Assembly: GCA_002189035.1 (NCBI GenBank)
Contig: NEEC01000013.1
Coordinates: 992,001-1,056,000, forward strand
Length of the DNA: 64,000 bases
Source of the DNA: Utricularia gibba
Taxonomy: Eukaryota > Streptophyta > Magnoliopsida > Lamiales > Lentibulariaceae
Direction: 5' to 3'
Shown here: piece after piece, positions 39,894-51,221 of the stretch
Position numbering within the stretch: position 1 is the first letter of the stretch
Layout of the letters: every line of letters begins with the position of its first letter
The notes under the pieces: model-generated
The model's input: only the letters and a program-made list of their open reading frames with translations
What the model was told of the DNA's origin: nothing
Database searches by the model: none
Position numbers and translations under genes: made by a program

Positions 39894-41983
39894 ATGCAGA
39901 TTCCCAAATCCAGGTAGTTTTTTTTTTCTTCTGGTGAATGTTGTAGCACTTGCGTTACTAGTTTTTTATCAGATTTTCCTGACCTTCGTCCAGCTTCTGT
40001 AAATCCTGAAGTTCAATATCTGTAACTTTGGAGATTGTAAAATTCATCACTACTGCAAGATCATTTCTGGGGTTGGTTGTCATTAACTCAGTGATCATTG
40101 TCTTTTCAATGGTTTCCAGAGCTAGTTCAGGAAGCAATGCACCCCAGAAAACCTCTCCTCGAGCTTCTTCGGAGGCGTCTCGCAAGAACTCGCCACGATC
40201 ATCGACTTCAGATGTACCGGAAAAGGTTTCTCCAAGAGTGGCACGTCAGCTGAAAGCAACCCCACATAATTCCGAGCCTACAGATTCTTCTTCCAGCATT
40301 GCAGCAAGAGCGTCCAAGGGAAGTCCTAAAGTTGTCTCTGAGGTATGAAAATATGCTCTCAGCTTGCAGCACTTACGTTGTTTTCTAACAAAACAATTGA
40401 TTAACTTTCAGAAAAAAAACAATGGCAAAGTTGGTGAACTGGAATCTCAGGTTTCTGTTCTTAAAAGTGATTTGCAAGTTGTGAAGGATCAGTTATCTGC
40501 TACTGAGGAATTGAAGAAGCAAGCTCAGCTAGAAGCTGAAGAATCTAACCAAAAGCTGTTAGCCCTATCCTTGAAGCTCATTGAATCTCAAAGGCAACTT
40601 CTACAGCATTCGGCTGCACCGGAAGAAGGGGGTGAGAATTTGGAGAAAGATTCTCAGGGAATTGAGTCTGAACTTGAAGAGGATGCACAATTGAAGAGTA
40701 ATGAGAAGTCTGCATTGGCCTCTGCATTAGATGAGGTTAGAAAGCTCAAAGCACAGCTTGAAATGGAAGCTGAATCTAAAGCCAGAAACTTGAAGGAGTT
40801 GGAAGATGAGGAAACCGAGATGCAAGAAGTGAAACAGAAGTTATCGGAGACACTGCTGCTTGTAGAAGACATGAAAAGCCAGCTAAGGGAAGCTAAAGAA
40901 TCTGAACTTCATGCCCAAGGAGTTGTTGGAGAGATATCAGAGAAACTGGAAATGGCTAAAAAGATGGTGGAAACTCTGAAGCTGGATGGGCTAAAAACCT
41001 CTGAAGCCTATGATAACATTGCATGTGAGCTCGAGCAGTCAAGGGCTCGCGCAGATTCCCTGGAGGAGCTTGTCAAAAAACTCGAATCTGAAACCGAGTG
41101 CGCCCCTGAAGGTGATTGTAGAGCTGCAAATGATAAGAGGGAAATGGAGGCAATTAAAATTGAAGTTGAACAACTAAGAATTGCTGTAGAAGCTGCTGAG
41201 ATCAGGTACAACGAGGAGCACGCTCGAAGCTCAGAGCAGGCCAGAAATGCTGTTGAGATCACAGAAAAAATCAAAGCAGAGTTGGGCCAGAGGGAAACCG
41301 AATTGGAGTTGAAGCTACAAACATCCAGGAAAGAAATCTATGAGCTGAAAGCAAATCTTATGGATAAAGAAACTGAATTGCAAGGTATATCTGAAGAGAA
41401 TGAAGCTCTTTCAGCGAAGATTGAGAAAACATTGGTTGGCCCCAGTGAATTTGAACTTGAGAAAGAGCTGCAATGTTCAAAGGTGGAAGCAGAAAAGCTT
41501 AGAGCCCTTTTGGTGGAAAAGGAGGTCCTCTTCAAAATATTATCTGAAGAAAATGAAAAGCTGAAGCTGCATATTGAAGAAACCGTCGAAGTCAATGGCA
41601 TTAGCAATTTCAAGCCTGAAACAGCAGCTGTGAGAAATACAGGAGACATGAAGATTATAGGTCTAATCGAGGAAGTTGATACGAGCAACAAAAAGGCAGC
41701 AAATGTGGCTGCACAGCTGGAGGCTGTTCAGGCAGCAAAGGCTGAGATGGAAGCCGAACTGAGGCGAGTGAAGGTGCAGTCTGACCAGTGGAGGAAAGCA
41801 GCAGAGGCTGCTACAGCGATGATTCCAGCGGGAAACAATGGCGAGCTAATGGAGCGGACTGGATCGATGGGAAGCCACTTCAGCAGTATGGAATCCCCGT
41901 ATGCAGATGATCTGGACGACGAGCTTCTGAAGAAGAAAAACCCAAGCATGCTGACAAGGCTTTGGAGGAAGCCACAGAAGTAG
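39894..41983 (+). CDS. Interactor of constitutive active ROPs (ICR/RIP) coiled-coil scaffold
   Basis: Three exons, 39894-39913, 40120-40342 and 40412-41983, give 604 residues. The 20-base first exon encodes MQIPKS, matching the family's MQTPKS start. A Ser/Pro-rich N-terminus with repeated SPRAS/SPRSS-like motifs follows, then GELESQVSVLKSDLQVVKDQ and about 430 residues of continuous charged coiled coil. The C-terminus ends NPSMLTRLWRKPQK, the conserved basic family tail. ICR/RIP proteins bind GTP-loaded ROP small GTPases and link them to exocytosis or microtubules. A later ATG at 40109 exists but lies in the intron. Frame intact. Which ICR number it corresponds to is not determined. Confidence 0.9.
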
Positions 41984-42327
41984 ACTTTTGATATGTCGCT
42001 CGGTGTATTCTCACACTGCTCTCCAAAAGCACTACCTTTCTTCCGACCCCGTCATCTAGAAAATTAACTCACGCTTTTGATGACTGAGATTTCCTTCACA
42101 TCAAATCCGCGTTCCAACTCGCAATTCTTGGTCTTCTGATACTACAGTTCTTGTATACATCCTTCTCTTCGCGACCGGTGAACGCCAACGATTTTCTCAT
42201 GACAAATCACGCACACTCTCCCTGAACACGGCAACATAAAATAATAAAAAAAACCAGAATATTCAGTAGAGAAGAATACGTATGCTGTTCTAATTGGTAA
42301 GTGATTGGATGAATATGAGTTTATGAA
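41984..42327. other. ICR 3' region
   Basis: Probably the 3' untranslated region of the ICR gene, ending at the left arm of the foldback-like element. No coding stretch. Confidence 0.5.
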
Positions 42328-43055
42328 TTAATTTGAAAAGTACCAATCCTCTCAAAACCTTTTGTAAAATACTCATTCTTAATATTTTTTTTATAAATAA
42401 ATGTTAAAAAAACGAAATACACTGAAATGTCAATCAGTGTATTTCCTGATTTTGTTTTTTTATATATGATAATATATATATATATATATATATATGCATA
42501 TTCATTATTTTATTAAAATTATATGAAACAATAATCAATAATATATTATAGAATTTAAATTGTATACTATTGAAAAACATTGTAATAAAATTTGATATAT
42601 AATATTATTAAATCTAAAAGATATAAAATGAATAGTAATATATATATTAGGTAACAATTATCCATATATTGTAATATTGAATCATTTCGTAAAAAAATAC
42701 GTAAATATTAAATTTAATTATTATATTAAATGATTTAATGTCTCTATTAATAATATAATTGGTGTATAACAGTTTATTTGAAATATATATATTTTTAAAA
42801 AATAACTAAATATAAATATTTTTCAAACGCTTCTTGGAATCACAAGCAACGCCCAATATATTTTGGAAGCCGCTTGAATAAGAAGCCACACCCATCAAAG
42901 ATCTCATAAGTGAATACATATTGCATCCAAAGAGCATTTCGATAAAGTGATACAGTTTTGATCAACAACTTTTAAAATTGTCTTCAAAATATTTTCATTT
43001 ATTAAAACAACTAAATCTTTGTATTCATGATAAAATTACATTGTGTATATTAGTA
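42328..43055 (+). repeat. Left terminal inverted repeat arm
   Basis: Matches the reverse complement of the right arm over about 730 bases with scattered substitutions and small gaps. An uninterrupted (AT) run lies at 42472-42495, longer than in the right arm. Confidence 0.8.
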
Positions 43056-43074
43056 ATTTAAACAACAATCATAA

Positions 43075-43420
43075 ATATAACTTGATTTGTATTTAAACTA
43101 TATATTATTAAAAACAATTTGTAATAAAATGAGATATATTGTATTGTATTATTTAAAAATATAAAATAAATATTGATATAACTATTTGATAATTATTATC
43201 GATATAGTTTCATAGTAAATCAATACGAAAAATGAATAAATACTGTATATTTTTCATGCGCTGCTTAGAGTAACAAGTAGCGTCCAGTATCTTGTGGGCG
43301 CCGCTTCGAACAAGAAGCACGGTGTTTCTAGTAATACATTCAGGATAACTGGACGCAACTTGTTTATAGTAATAGTCTTTAGAAATATGTTTAATCCGAT
43401 AGAGTTATACAGTATTGACT
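43075..43420 (+). repeat. Diverged direct copy of the left arm
   Basis: The order of blocks (AACAWTTGTAATAAAAT, then GCTGCTTAGAGTAACAAG, CGCCGCTTCGAA and a CGATARAGTKATACAG-like block) repeats that of 42550-42960 in direct orientation, but at lower identity. It suggests a tandemly built arm. Confidence 0.55.
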
Positions 43421-44702
43421 TATAAAGAGGAGATTGAGAGTTGTAGCATTTCATCAAAAAATATTTATTATTCTGTATTCTTTACAAGAATTCTGTATTT
43501 TGATTATTGGATGGATCATTGTAATAATTGAAATTGAAGCCCCTTTAATATAACTGAACTATTATAATAAGACTACATGTACTTATATTTTAGAGACTCA
43601 TAAAGCTCTTAATGTTCATGTATTTCTGCAATTGGAGGCTTCCCACGTCGAAATGTTTCTACATAGCTATGCACATCATCTACTTCATATAATCCTTTCA
43701 AGAATAATCGAAGTTATCCATCACTTTGTAGTGCATTGTCATGTAAGTAAAGGGAAATATTGCATTGTTTACCTGTTAAAAACGATTAAAAAAATTAGCA
43801 CATTTGGATTCTACAATAGAGACATACAATGATAACACGTTACCGGATTTAGGAGTGACTTTTCTGATGAATCATTAATCAATAATGTATTATTAGTATT
43901 GTAACGATAATTAAAGGTTGTGTTGCCATCCCATACACCTCGCAAATCCTTAAATTTAATAGTGCTGAAGCTTCCACCAATGGCAATTCACGTGTCAGTG
44001 CACTTACTTATACCCAATAAAACGCTAGATCTCTTCGACAACAAGTCCACTACAAAGCAAAAAGAGTCATTATAAAATACACCAATGAATTGTTATTCTA
44101 TAAACTTACTCTTTTCGTGAGGACCAAATGGCCACATCAAACATTTCCAAGCACCAAGATATAAATTCGCTACAATTTGGTCTTAAATAAACTGTAATAA
44201 AAAAAACGATACAATCGTGTTCGAATGTGAAGCTCTGGGCAAATATAGGTGTTAGATAGAACTTTCCCATCAGGTAACTTCAATGTTGCTGATTACTAGT
44301 GGTGCTTTTCGATTTTTCAGATTACATTGCAATATATCACTTCTTATACAATTGTCGTCCATGTGAATGTGTAATGACTTATTCATTCGTAGTGATGATA
44401 GATTATGTACTTCTGTTGATATTGGTGTGAGAAAAATGAAATATTAGTTGAACTACATTCAACAAAATATATTATTATTCATGTGTATCTTGCTAATAGC
44501 ATTTTCAGTTAAAATGGTGAACCTATTTCGTGCTAAATATGGTATTCCACATGATTATACTCTTGTGATACCAAGTGGTCAATCTACTCCTGGTATGACA
44601 ATTCCCATTAAGTATGATGCATAGACGGTAATCCCAGTGAAGTCATTTGAAATTGACATAAAATTTCATTTGAATATGTATTTTATCAACTTACTCACTC
44701 AC

Positions 44703-44857
44703 TTAAATCTTCCACTGGGTGCACTTACACCATCAGCATTGCTTATGGCATTTACATTCTTGCAATTTTGCAATTTTACTTCCTCTAACAAATCTGCTGC
44801 TCTTGGCCCTGACTTGCAGATTGCCGTCATGACAGTGTACTCATTGCCCTCTGCAGC
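44703..44857 (-). other. Exon-like open segment inside the foldback-like element
   Basis: On the minus strand a 155-base segment is open for 51 codons. It is bounded by an acceptor-like TTACCAG and a donor GTGAGTGAG, and reads as ordinary protein (NEYTVMTAICKSGPRAADLL, EEVKLQNCKNVNAI). I do not recognise the parent gene. It looks like a captured host exon, as in Pack-MULEs, or part of an old transposon gene. Confidence 0.4.
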
Positions 44858-45204
44858 CTGGTAACTTGCACGAAATCCAGATTTCTTCCTTGACTTTCGG
44901 GTTACTACTACACTCCAAAATTGGGTTAGACATGGGGTGGGCTAAATCTGATTTAACCCACTAATTACATCAAAAATCGCATTTTCCCTAATCAAATAAA
45001 AATACTTAAAATTATAAAATTAGCATTTAAACATAATTAAAAATTTATGATTTTTCATATCCTAAAACATGAAAATTTGTGTGTTATCACGCCCAAAAAT
45101 ATGTTAGGCGCTACTTATTATTCTAAGCGGCGTCTAATACATCTTGGGCATTGCTTGTTATTCAAAGCAACATACAAAATATATACATTAGTTTCTTTAA
45201 TATA

Positions 45205-45947
45205 ATCAAAAAATTTGTCATGCACACAAAGATTTTGTTGTTTTAATGGATGAAAATATTTTGGGGACAACCCTCAGGTTGTTGATCAAAACTATATCAC
45301 TCTATCGGAATATGCATGTTTCGAAAGAGTGATACAATATGTGTTCACTTATAAGACATTTCCTGGGCGGCTTCCAACTCGAAATGGCGCCCAAAATATG
45401 TTGGATGCTAATTGTGATTCTAAGAAGCATTTGATAAATATTTATGTTTATTTATTTTATAAAAAATATATGTTTCAAATAAATTGTTATATATATTAAT
45501 TATATCATTAATATAGATATATTTCCAATATTTTAGGATTAAACATAATATGGTGAAATCATTTAATGTAATAATTAAAAATAATATTTACGTATTTTTT
45601 TACGAAATGATTCAATATTATAATATATGGATAATTGTTACCTAATATTTATATTACTATTTATTTTATATATTTTAGATTTAATAATATTATATATTAA
45701 ATTTTATTACAATGTTTTTTTAATAATACAATTTAAATTATATAATATATTATTGATTATTTTTTTATAATATTAATAAAATAATGAATATACATATAGT
45801 TTTATACATATACATATAATCTCATATATAAAAAAACAAAATCAGGAAATAAATTGACATATCAGTGTATTTCGTTTTTTTAATGTTTATTTATAAAATC
45901 AATATTAAGGATGGATATTTTTAAAGAATGGGTATTTTTCAAATTAA
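45205..45947 (-). repeat. Right terminal inverted repeat arm
   Basis: Reverse-complement counterpart of 42328-43055. It ends at 45947, about 200 bases before the uL15-like pseudogene. Confidence 0.8.
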
Positions 45948-46119
45948 GTAAGGTAGAGATGGGTAATTTTAAAATGTACTTTAGTTTCTCTTCTCTCCTG
46001 TGTGTCCTTTCCGGTTTGCTCATCATATCAATCAGATTCCGTGCTCTGTAACTCAGCAAGTTTACTCTTTTAAGCTTCCGAATTCAGTGGAGGGGTCTGG
46101 AATAGCAGGACTGGTCTTT

Positions 46120-46903
46120 GCGGCGTTAGGATATGCAGCAGTCTCCTTCCTGTCTTTTAACGATCTGGGTGATAATCCAGGGGCCCGAAAGCAGAAGATG
46201 AGAAAGGGGAGAGGATTCGGCTCCGGCAACGCGGAAACACCTGACCGGGGACACAAGGGTCAGAAAGCCCCCGGCGCCATGAAATTCAGGTATTAAGCTG
46301 GGAAACCTTTTACGCCGCCGCGTGCCTATACGCGGTTTTCAGAATCCCTTCAGTTCCACATGCCAATCGTTTTCCTAGTTATTTTGTACTCAGTTCCCAC
46401 AGCCTGATCCTATGCAGGCTGATAAAGGACTCATTTGTTACTTCCCTGCTTGAATTTTGTTTGCTTCAGTAGAGAACTAAGCCGATCGCTTCCTCTTGAA
46501 ATAATGGGTCTAGAGTAAATCTGCTTTCTTGGTGATGCATGTTCCTAAATGAGACTTACACCATCCTTTCTGGGTTTCATATGAATGAAAATTTTCATTT
46601 GAAACATGAACTGATGTGGAGAATTTTGGTGGCTTTAGTGCACATACAGCCAGTTAAGCTTGGGACAATTGCGACGCTGGTCAGTGCTGGGAAGACTGAT
46701 TCATCACTATGAACAACCTTGATTCTTCAGCAGCCACAGTAAGAGCAAATGCCGCAGCTGAAGATGGGACGCAGGTGAACGAGTAGGATGGGTTTTATGA
46801 AAATAAGCCGGATGCTGAGACGGGAGTGGTCCAACAAGAAAGGCGGCGAGCCCCCACCGAAGCAGAGCCGCAGTGTCGGCCGGCTTCCTCCCAGCGTTAA
46901 ATG
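46120..46903 (+). pseudogene. Decayed mitochondrial ribosomal protein uL15 (L15) gene
   Basis: Pieces of a mitochondrial-type L15 appear in order but in different frames. [16 protein letters not shown] and GRGFGSG...[10 protein letters not shown] lie near 46155-46285, LLRRRVPIRGFQNPF follows about 30 bases on after a frameshift, VKLGTIATLVSAGKTDSS lies near 46650-46710, TVRANAAAE near 46738, and a C-terminal block NKKGGEPPPKQSRSVGRLPP near 46830-46890. Stops and shifts in both directions separate them, and the central part of the protein is missing. Real uL15 builds the large mitoribosomal subunit. This copy cannot make it. The open stretch from 46000 upstream of the homology is not part of the family. 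Confidence 0.72.
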
Positions 46904-48534
46904 AGCCGCACGCAGCATAAGTAGTTACTCATCTGTTCCTTTGTCATCCAATGTCTTTTATTTCTTAGTTCCCTGCCTAAACCCAAACATCCCCTGCCCA
47001 GTTCCTTCCATACAAAAACATATCCTCTTTCAAATCGCCTGGAACATCCCTGCACCTTCGTCTTGATTCAGAGGGAGGGAGGGGTTCCCTGTCCAATGGA
47101 GATAAGGGCGCTATTGTCCTTTCACTCTCCGCCTTCATTCTCCAACTGACACCTGGAAGAGAATCTAAAGAGGATTTAAATTATTTGTATATAGATTATT
47201 AGGGTTGCATTAGATTTAGGTTAAGAACTTATTAACCATCCATGTCAAATTTTAATTTACTTTGAATTTAGTAAAAAAATAAAATAAATACACTTAATTT
47301 CCTAAAATATTATATCAAGGTTTACGAAAACCCAATTTTAAATATTATATCAAGATTTAATTATTTTTAATTTACGTTTTCACATACTTTTTCCTACCAA
47401 ACCAACCTTCTCCAATCAAATAAGGTTAAGATTTTGCTTTGGTTAGTGAATTATGATTTTTTTTGATTAACTTAATAAAAGAACATGAACATTTTTTGTG
47501 TGTGATAAAATTAAATTAAAGTATACAAACATAGGTATTCGTGTTCATTATAATAATCATAGTTAAGAGTGTTTGGTTAGTGAATTATGATTTTATTTAA
47601 CTTGTTTCGTTGAATGCTTAAATTATATATATTAAATTACTAATATATCTTTAAACTAGGTTTAAATATTAATTTAACATTGGGAAAAATTAAGTATTTG
47701 TTTATTAAATCTAGTTTTACTACTCATTTTATCCACGTCAACCAAAAGGCAGAGTAGGTGCCTCTAGTAATTAAGGTGAAAGTGGATGAGGGCAAAACTG
47801 TAGTCAATAAATAAATGTAATTCATTAAAATGGGCTCATTTTTCCCCCACAATTTAGCGTAAATAAAATAATTATTTTTCATGATATTTTCAGAAAAAAA
47901 CAGGGTATGTGTATGATCGTGGTCACGGATGGAGGCCTGGTCAATCACACGGACATCTGTTGCGCCACGTGTCCCGGATCTGGGTGAACCCCCTTCCCAC
48001 GCGCCGCGCCTGAGCATTAAATCTCTGCCCCGGGGTTGCTTCACGCGCCACGTCGATGAAACACGGGCCGTTGGATGTGTCTCCCGGGATGCCGCCACGT
48101 GACGAGTACTCGGGAAAAAAAGGGGGAGAAGGGCGAATAATAACGCACCACATGCGTGTCAGGAAAGCAACAAAATTTGGCCCACCATATCGTGTTACAA
48201 TCGCATTAGTCCACGTACTCCACGTGTAACCGACAGGTGTCCTCAATCGACGGCCACGATTGACTCTCTCGTATTCCAGCGTCATTACCAACTGTCGGAT
48301 ACATTTCCCTTTCCCTACCCGCGGTCACCTGCCCGCTTCATCAAACCCCTGCTATAATGGCTGCTTCCCCTTCCCTTCGATACTCCTTCCTTTCTCCTTC
48401 CCTGGATTCTCCCAATCCTCATCTCAAACTGCGAGCTTTCTGATCCCACAGTCGTTCGTTGGATTTGAATCCCAGGATTTTGTCTTTGTTTTCGTTTTCG
48501 TTTGGCTGTTGGGGTTGTTGTTTGGAATCCGATC
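46904..48534. other. Intergenic region and PP2C promoter
   Basis: AT-rich non-coding DNA from about 47160 to 47900, then GC-richer promoter DNA with ACGT elements up to the PP2C start. Nothing coding seen. Confidence 0.55.
47966..48228 (+). promoter_or_regulatory. Cluster of ABRE/G-box elements upstream of the PP2C gene
   Basis: CACGTGTC at 47966, CCACGTCG near 48049, CACGTGAC at 48096 and CACGTGTA at 48221 lie within 270 bases, about 310-570 bases before the PP2C start codon. Clade A PP2C genes are ABA-induced through ABF/AREB factors at such sites, so the cluster fits feedback control. This is motif evidence only. Confidence 0.65.
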
Positions 48535-49948
48535 ATGGCCGGGCTCTGCTGCGGGGTGAATTTGGGGGAAGCAGAGGGGGCGACGGCGGTGGAAACCATC
48601 CCCAGTTCTAAGACCTCGCTAAGGAAGCGAGTCGAGATGCATAACTTTAACTTTTTGCCTATGGATTCCGCCGTCGCGCCGGTATTGGAAGGCGGTGGTA
48701 AGAGAATCAAGTGTAAGATTGACCCTGCGGTGGTTCCCATTATTTCTCCGAGGCCGCGTTTGAACGATTCAGCGGACTCCGAAACGGGGAAGGGAACGGA
48801 GAAATCGTCGTCGGGGTCCGGTAGTGAAGTCGATTTGTCGTCGGGGATTCCGAAATTCGGAATGACGTCTGTTTGTGGACGGCGACGAGATATGGAAGAC
48901 GCGGTTGCGATTCATCCTTCTTTGTTTGGGAAGAATCAGGATTGCCCCTCTGGGTTGCATTTCTTTGGCGTCTACGACGGCCATGGCTGCTCTCACGTTA
49001 GTATTTTGTGTCTTACTTTTTGGACCTCTGGTTTCACCGTCGGCCGGGATCTGAATCTTTCTTTCGGTTCCAGGTTGCCGCGAGGTGCCGGGACCGGATG
49101 CACGAAATAGTGAAGGCGGAGCACGAGAGCGGCGGAACGTCGTCGTGGGAGGAAACGATGGTGACAAGCTTCGCAAAGATGGACAAGGAGGTCGGCGCTT
49201 GGTGCAGTAGCGGCTCTGAAACTTCCAGCTGCCGCTGCGAACTCAAGACCCCCAGTGCGACGCGGTCGGATCCACGGCGGTGGTCGCCGTCGTGACTCCC
49301 GATAAAATAATCGTCTCCAATTGCGGCGATTCTCGCGCCGTCCTTTGCCGAAATGGCGTCGCGATTCCCCTCTCCGTCGATCACAAGGTGAGTTAGAGTT
49401 TGAGATTGTCTAGAGCGCTCATAAAAATTAGACCTCTAACATTGCATCTTCTTCTCCTCTATTCTTGCTCAGCCTGACCGCCCGGACGAACTCAACCGCA
49501 TACAAGAAGCCGGCGGCCGTGTCATTTTCTGGGATGGCCCCCGCGTCCTCGGCATGCTCGCCATGTCTCGAGCCATCGGTAAACCAAAAAACAACCCATT
49601 TTTCTCTCCTCTCCACGAAATCATGACACTAATCTCGAAAAAACCATATCTCCAGGCGACAATTACTTGAAGCCATACGTGATTTCGGAGCCGGAGGTCA
49701 CGATCTACGACCGCACGGCGGAGGACGAATGCTTGATCCTCGCGAGCGACGGCCTCTGGGACGTGGTTTCCAACGAGACGGCCTGTGGCGTGGCGCGCGC
49801 GTGTCTCCAGTCCCGGAGCTGGAGCTCCCAAAAGAGCTGCGGCGACGCGTCGATCCTTCTGACGAAGCTGGCCCTCGCCCGCCTCACCGCCGATAATGTC
49901 AGCGTCGTGGTCGTGGATTTGCGGTCGCCGCCGACGCCCCGAGATTGA
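48535..49948 (+). CDS. Clade A protein phosphatase 2C (ABA co-receptor, AHG3/PP2CA-like), one apparent frameshift
   Basis: Four exons, 48535-48996, 49074-49387, 49473-49578 and 49656-49948, give 391 residues with one base added. It begins [12 protein letters not shown], the PP2CA-type start. Catalytic motifs are present: [19 protein letters not shown] (metal-binding Asp and Gly), [31 protein letters not shown] and [20 protein letters not shown] carries the Trp that contacts ABA-bound PYR/PYL receptors in HAB1/ABI1. These enzymes dephosphorylate SnRK2 kinases and switch off ABA signalling. At 49249-49253 a run of five C replaces the six needed for [11 protein letters not shown]-like continuity; the uncorrected frame stops at 49295. 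Confidence 0.93.
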
Positions 49949-51221
49949 TTAATTACCAGTTACCCCCATCATATACTAAAAAAGTACATCATTAAAATTT
50001 TCTTGTTCAGATAGTCAATTTTAAATTTGGGAAGCCGCAGTGGCTTTTTTGTCTTTTCCCCTCAACATGAATCCCCCCTACCCGCCCCCTCGCTACATAA
50101 TTAATATTTTTGACGCCGTGAATAAATAAAGAAATAACGTCACGTGACCACACTACATTGGCTCGATGGTCGTACAGTGTGTCTTTTTCTTTACACCTCA
50201 ACGCGTCATCTGAGGACACGCGTCGGGTAGCTGTTGGCTGCCCTTTTTTTTGCTCGAATTAAAATTATGTTCGTTTAATTAAGATAACAACTCCAAATTG
50301 GGGAATCTAAGAAAGAAATCTGAACTGGAAAACATTATTTAAATGGAAAAAAAAAGGAAAAGGAAGTGTGGTGGTGTTGATTGTAGGGGCTGGGGAGCAC
50401 TTGCCTTTAAGGGTTGTGGTGCGGTGGCAGGTCACCAGTCGTGACACGTGCACACTACATAGCTGTGTTGTTTTTTCCTATTTATTTGTTAATGTAGTAT
50501 ATTTTTTTAATATTAAATTTTTGTTTCTATGTGGGATAAGTAGTTTGTTTTGTGACTTTGGTGGACCCCGATTCCACGTCCCCATAGGCATTAGTTGTTA
50601 GTGGCTTATTGGTTGTCTCAAACAAGCACTAACACCCTAGGAATGGAGTTACTCCCAAACTTTGACTATGTTAAACAAAAATTAATTTTTGAAAAATTAA
50701 AAAATGAGGGTTTATAATTTCTGAAAAGTAAGAAATATTTTAAGTTTTTTTTAAAATATAAATTATTAGTACTTGTTAACAAAATTAGGAGAAATTATTC
50801 GAAATAAAACTTTAGTTAGGAAATGACATTTTTGTGGATACTTCGTATGCCGAATAGGGTGTTTACCAATATTTTAAAAATAATGAATTCATAATTTTTA
50901 TAATTAAAAATTAATAAATCACTGAAATTGAATTTAAATTCTTGAATAAACTGAAAATAGAGTTGTACTCATTTTAAAAAATGGACCCATGGACCTTTTC
51001 TTGAAGTAAATGGGCTTTGGGTAAGTTCATGGATTCAGCTTCAAAGAAAAGGGGCCAAGAAGAGACAAACTACACTACTACAGCACGCAAGGCAAGTATC
51101 AGAAGAACCAAAAGTGTCTGGATAATCACGCGAATCCTTCACTAAGCTATGAAAATACATCTGTCTGGATAATGCAGCAACGTGCTCCTCAAACCATCAT
51201 GTTTTTTGTGACACAGAATAG
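49949..51221. other. Intergenic region between PP2C and the RRM gene
   Basis: PP2C 3' region, then AT-rich DNA. Two further CACGTG-type sites occur near 50141 and 50445 but face no start codon nearby. The final part is the 3' untranslated DNA of the minus-strand gene. Confidence 0.5.

Larger units (their letters stand above)
42328..45947. mobile_element. Long-TIR foldback-like DNA transposon (3.6 kb)
   Basis: The two ends are long inverted repeats of roughly 730 bases: 42328-43055 on the left and 45205-45947 on the right. Shared segments include the outer TTAATTTGAAAARTACC, CGAAATACACTGA, GTAACAATTATCCATATATT, and CGTAAAAAAATACGTAAATA. The left arm also has a diverged direct copy at about 43075-43420. 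The interior has no transposase I recognise, but it holds an exon-like segment. The form fits a foldback/FARE element or a MULE with long TIRs. No clear target-site duplication was seen. Confidence 0.75.

Noticed and set aside
40654-41949. Several Ser/Phe-rich minus-strand open stretches opposite the ICR gene
   Set aside because: They arise from reading the Glu/Lys/Leu coiled-coil codons backwards.
43632-43832. His-rich 66-codon stretch in the foldback-like element
   Set aside because: Short, AT-driven, without a domain; not supported as a transposase.
46000-46296. A 98-codon protein starting MCPFRFAHH
   Set aside because: Only the last half resembles uL15, then the frame breaks; it is part of the pseudogene, not a new gene.
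48315-49384. Minus-strand open stretches opposite the PP2C gene
   Set aside because: GC-rich shadow frames; no start context, no domain, and the plus strand is clearly coding.
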